34,890 nucleotides of DNA from an uncultured Acetatifactor sp. (GTDB lineage: Bacteria; Bacillota; Clostridia; Lachnospirales; Lachnospiraceae), in assembly GCA_910580225.1 (NCBI GenBank), contig CAJTXE010000042.1:1-34890 (forward strand), in the 5' to 3' direction. The notes beneath the pieces were generated by a model. That model did no database searches and was not told the origin of the DNA. It saw only the letters and a program-made list of their open reading frames with translations. How positions within the stretch are numbered: position 1 is the first letter of the stretch; the number at the start of each line of letters is the position of its first letter. Below, piece after piece: positions 33,187 to 34,890 of this stretch. The position numbers were made by a program, and so were the translations under genes.

Positions 33187-33339
33187 TCACACGCCCTTAA
33201 CACCATCAGGCACACATGTCTCCACACACTCAAAGGAATACATGTCCTCATCACATTCCGGGCAGTAGTAGGGGTATTCCTTCCGCAGCCGCTTGTCCCT
33301 TTCCGGCAGCACCTCCGACCCGCACCTCCTACATGCCAT
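33187..33339 (-). CDS. Zinc-ribbon miniprotein
   Basis: The 50-residue protein has two Cys pairs, CRRCG and CPEC, spaced as a zinc ribbon (MACRRCGSEVLPERDKRL, then YYCPECDEDMYSFECVE). GAAGGA precedes ATG 33339, and this start leaves only the ribbon, whereas longer upstream frame is not protein-like. It lies between the DUF5688 and SSB genes, with short gaps to both. It probably binds nucleic acid or another protein; the role is unknown. Confidence 0.6.
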   Translation of the reverse strand: MACRRCGSEVLPERDKRLRKEYPYYCPECDEDMYSFECVETCVPDGVKGV

Positions 33340-33440
33340 CCTTCTTCCGGTTCTCCCTGCCGGTCTCCACTGCCGACATTTCCGGAACTGCAGGCCGATA
33401 TTCCGGAATACAGGAACAGGACTCCGCTGATCTCCATCCC

Positions 33441-34346
33441 TCATACAATCACGACCCTCTTGTCTGCCCTGTCATAACGGTAAAGGGTATCTGACAGCAC
33501 CTCCTCCGGAGCCACCTGTGTGGTGTTCACCGCGCTGATTATCTTCTTCAGTTCTCCGCTGTCCTCATTGCCCGTATCCGGGAGGAGGATCACCTCGTGG
33601 ACGGAGCTGGGGAGGATGAAGAAGCCTCCCCCCATTTCCTGCGCCACGCTATCCAGCACGCCCGGATACAGGATGCAGGCGGCTCCGTGGATGCCCTTGT
33701 TGTTGGTCAGCACCTTCATGGGGATCCCACGGAATGTCCCCTCTGTCTCCTCCCCATCGGCACCCTCCCCTGGTTCCGCCATCTCCCCCAGCACCTCATC
33801 CAGCCCCCTGCACTTCCATGGGAAGAGCCTCCGGGTGTTGCGGCCTGCCAGATCGAACAGCTCCGCTGTGCAGGTCCCCCACATCTCCATATGGGAATTA
33901 TGTATCAGGATAGTCCCGTCGCCCAGCATCTCCCCATGGTAGGAATAATAGAAGCAGATTGCCAGATTCAGGAACCCGACATATGGTATCCCTTCCAGCA
34001 GCCCTTCATTCCCTTTCCTTCCGATCAGGCGGTAGCATATCCTGTCCCGCACGTCCTCGAACGACCTGAAGAAGCCCATGTCGATGCATCCTTTTGTATT
34101 TGACTCCTCATAGACCGACAGCACCCTGCGGACGACCTCCTCAAAGGCGGCTCCCGATACATAAGCCTCCAGGAACCTCTCCAGATAGATGGTGGGGACT
34201 ACCGCCGGTCCTTCCGATGAGACCAGCAGCCCATGCAGGAGGACGCCGTTGTTCTTCCTTACCTCCCTGACCTCTGCCCGGAACCCGCTGCCCAGCTCCT
34301 TCTCCACTGCAGCACATATCTCCCCTGCGAAAGTTTCCATATCCAT
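33441..34346 (-). CDS. DUF5688 family protein
   Basis: The 301-residue protein matches my recollection of DUF5688, found on Clostridial conjugative elements. Features are VPTIYLERFLEAYVSGAAFE, a region RICYRLIGRKGNEGLLEGIP, then FLNLAICFYYSY and TILIHNSHMEMWGTCTAELF, and a late GGGFFILPSSVHEVILLPD. It has no signal peptide. AGGAGAGGTACGG precedes the ATG. The function is unknown. It lies in the block of co-oriented element genes with SSB, RadC-like and zinc-ribbon proteins. Confidence 0.82.
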   Translation of the reverse strand: MDMETFAGEICAAVEKELGSGFRAEVREVRKNNGVLLHGLLVSSEGPAVVPTIYLERFLEAYVSGAAFEEVVRRVLSVYEESNTKGCIDMGFFRSFEDVRDRICYRLIGRKGNEGLLEGIPYVGFLNLAICFYYSYHGEMLGDGTILIHNSHMEMWGTCTAELFDLAGRNTRRLFPWKCRGLDEVLGEMAEPGEGADGEETEGTFRGIPMKVLTNNKGIHGAACILYPGVLDSVAQEMGGGFFILPSSVHEVILLPDTGNEDSGELKKIISAVNTTQVAPEEVLSDTLYRYDRADKRVVIV

Positions 34347-34454
34347 TCCGTACCTCTCCTTCCTTTATGTACATCAAAACAGGGGGATCCATGGTGGCGA
34401 TGCCCTCCATTGTCCCCCTGTACCTGTATTGTCCCAACGGCATTGCCGCTCATC

Positions 34455-34890
34455 TCATGCCGCCGTTCCAGACTTCCTGCCCTTTGGCTTCGTCTGTTTC
34501 AAGGCGGCGATGGCCTTGTTATAGATTATTGGTGTCATCTGGCTGATGTCCCCAATCCCATAACGCTCCAGCACCTCCTCCAGTGCCACGCCTGTCCTGT
34601 TCAGTTCCGCCATCAGTACGATCTCCTGTGGCCCGCTGATGCCGTATTTCCTGTCCCCTCCATTCTGGGGATCAGGATTGTGGCCTCCCTTCTGTCCGTC
34701 CCTGGGTTCCATCTCCTGTCCCCCTGCCTTTTCCTGTTCCTGGACAGGATGTTTGTCCTGATGCCTCCCCTGGTCTGCCCCTCCATCTTTCCGGTTGGCC
34801 TTCTGCCGACTGTCTCCCTGATGGATGCCATTGCCCTGTCCCAGGGTATATACTGCCTGTCCATGGGAATCCGTAATCTCCAGGGAGACG
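34455..34890 (-). CDS. C-terminal part of a protein cut by the window edge
   Basis: The frame is open from the window edge to TGA at 34455. It starts VSLEITDSHGQAVYTLGQ, then passes through a long Gly/Gln/Asp/Lys-rich stretch that looks like a flexible linker. It ends in a helical domain (GPQEIVLMAELNRTGVALEE, LERYGIGDISQMTPIIYNKA). That last domain resembles the C-terminal helices of phage or element recombination and replication proteins (Bet/ERF-like), but this is only a guess. In-frame ATGs such as 34712 lie in the linker and have no ribosome site. The N-terminal domain is outside the window. Confidence 0.6.
   Translation of the reverse strand, partial: VSLEITDSHGQAVYTLGQGNGIHQGDSRQKANRKDGGADQGRHQDKHPVQEQEKAGGQEMEPRDGQKGGHNPDPQNGGDRKYGISGPQEIVLMAELNRTGVALEEVLERYGIGDISQMTPIIYNKAIAALKQTKPKGRKSGTAA

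Noticed and set aside
34141..34443. Small overlapping frames between the DUF5688 gene and the partial gene
   Set aside because: No ribosome site fits a frame with protein-like content, and most of it overlaps DUF5688.
1..34890. CRISPR arrays, tRNA or rRNA genes
   Set aside because: No regularly spaced repeats, and no tRNA or rRNA conserved motifs were noticed on either strand.

Overview
The window looks like chromosomal DNA of a Gram-positive anaerobe of the Clostridia, most likely a gut Lachnospiraceae. The reasons are strong AGGAGG-type ribosome sites, the mix of families (DUF1062, DUF5688, Rpn/YhgA-like nucleases, MATE pumps, GNATs, HicAB), mid-to-high GC housekeeping genes and AT-richer mobile DNA. 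No rRNA, tRNA or CRISPR array was seen. The species cannot be fixed from the sequence alone.

Left end (1-5.5 kb): the tail of a decayed Rpn-type gene, then a complete hicA-hicB toxin-antitoxin pair with a duplicated palindromic operator. A decayed minus-strand remnant follows. Next is a compact minus-strand operon encoding a GNAT-HAD fusion, a SAM methyltransferase and a MATE exporter.

Purine/molybdenum region (5.5-22.7 kb): the three subunits of a xanthine-dehydrogenase-type molybdenum hydroxylase (FAD, 2Fe-2S, Mo) lie on the minus strand, but the operon is split. Between the 2Fe-2S and Mo subunit genes sits a HEPN-like gene coupled to a large double P-loop ATPase carrying a KGGVGR motif, which looks like an inserted defence-type module. 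Going the other way are a FecCD-type ABC importer (lipoprotein, permease, ATPase) and an NTPase-MocA fusion that probably makes the cytosine dinucleotide form of the molybdenum cofactor. The importer is therefore plausibly for molybdate or tungstate. A purine permease (NCS2) and xanthine phosphoribosyltransferase follow. Together the genes could import xanthine, salvage it to XMP or oxidise it, and supply the metal cofactor. A nonsense-broken Rpn gene, a GNAT that may be truncated, a DUF1062 gene and a CHAP-type hydrolase lie among them.

22.7-25.2 kb: a second MATE exporter and a divergent XRE regulator, each with a well-formed promoter.

Right end (25.2-34.9 kb): mobile-element DNA on the minus strand. 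From the right edge come the C-terminus of an unidentified protein, DUF5688, a zinc-ribbon miniprotein, a two-OB SSB, a RadC-like JAB protein, a frameshifted serine recombinase, an Rpn nuclease, an unusual primase-helicase and a possible Rep-like protein. No intact integrase or defined element end was seen.
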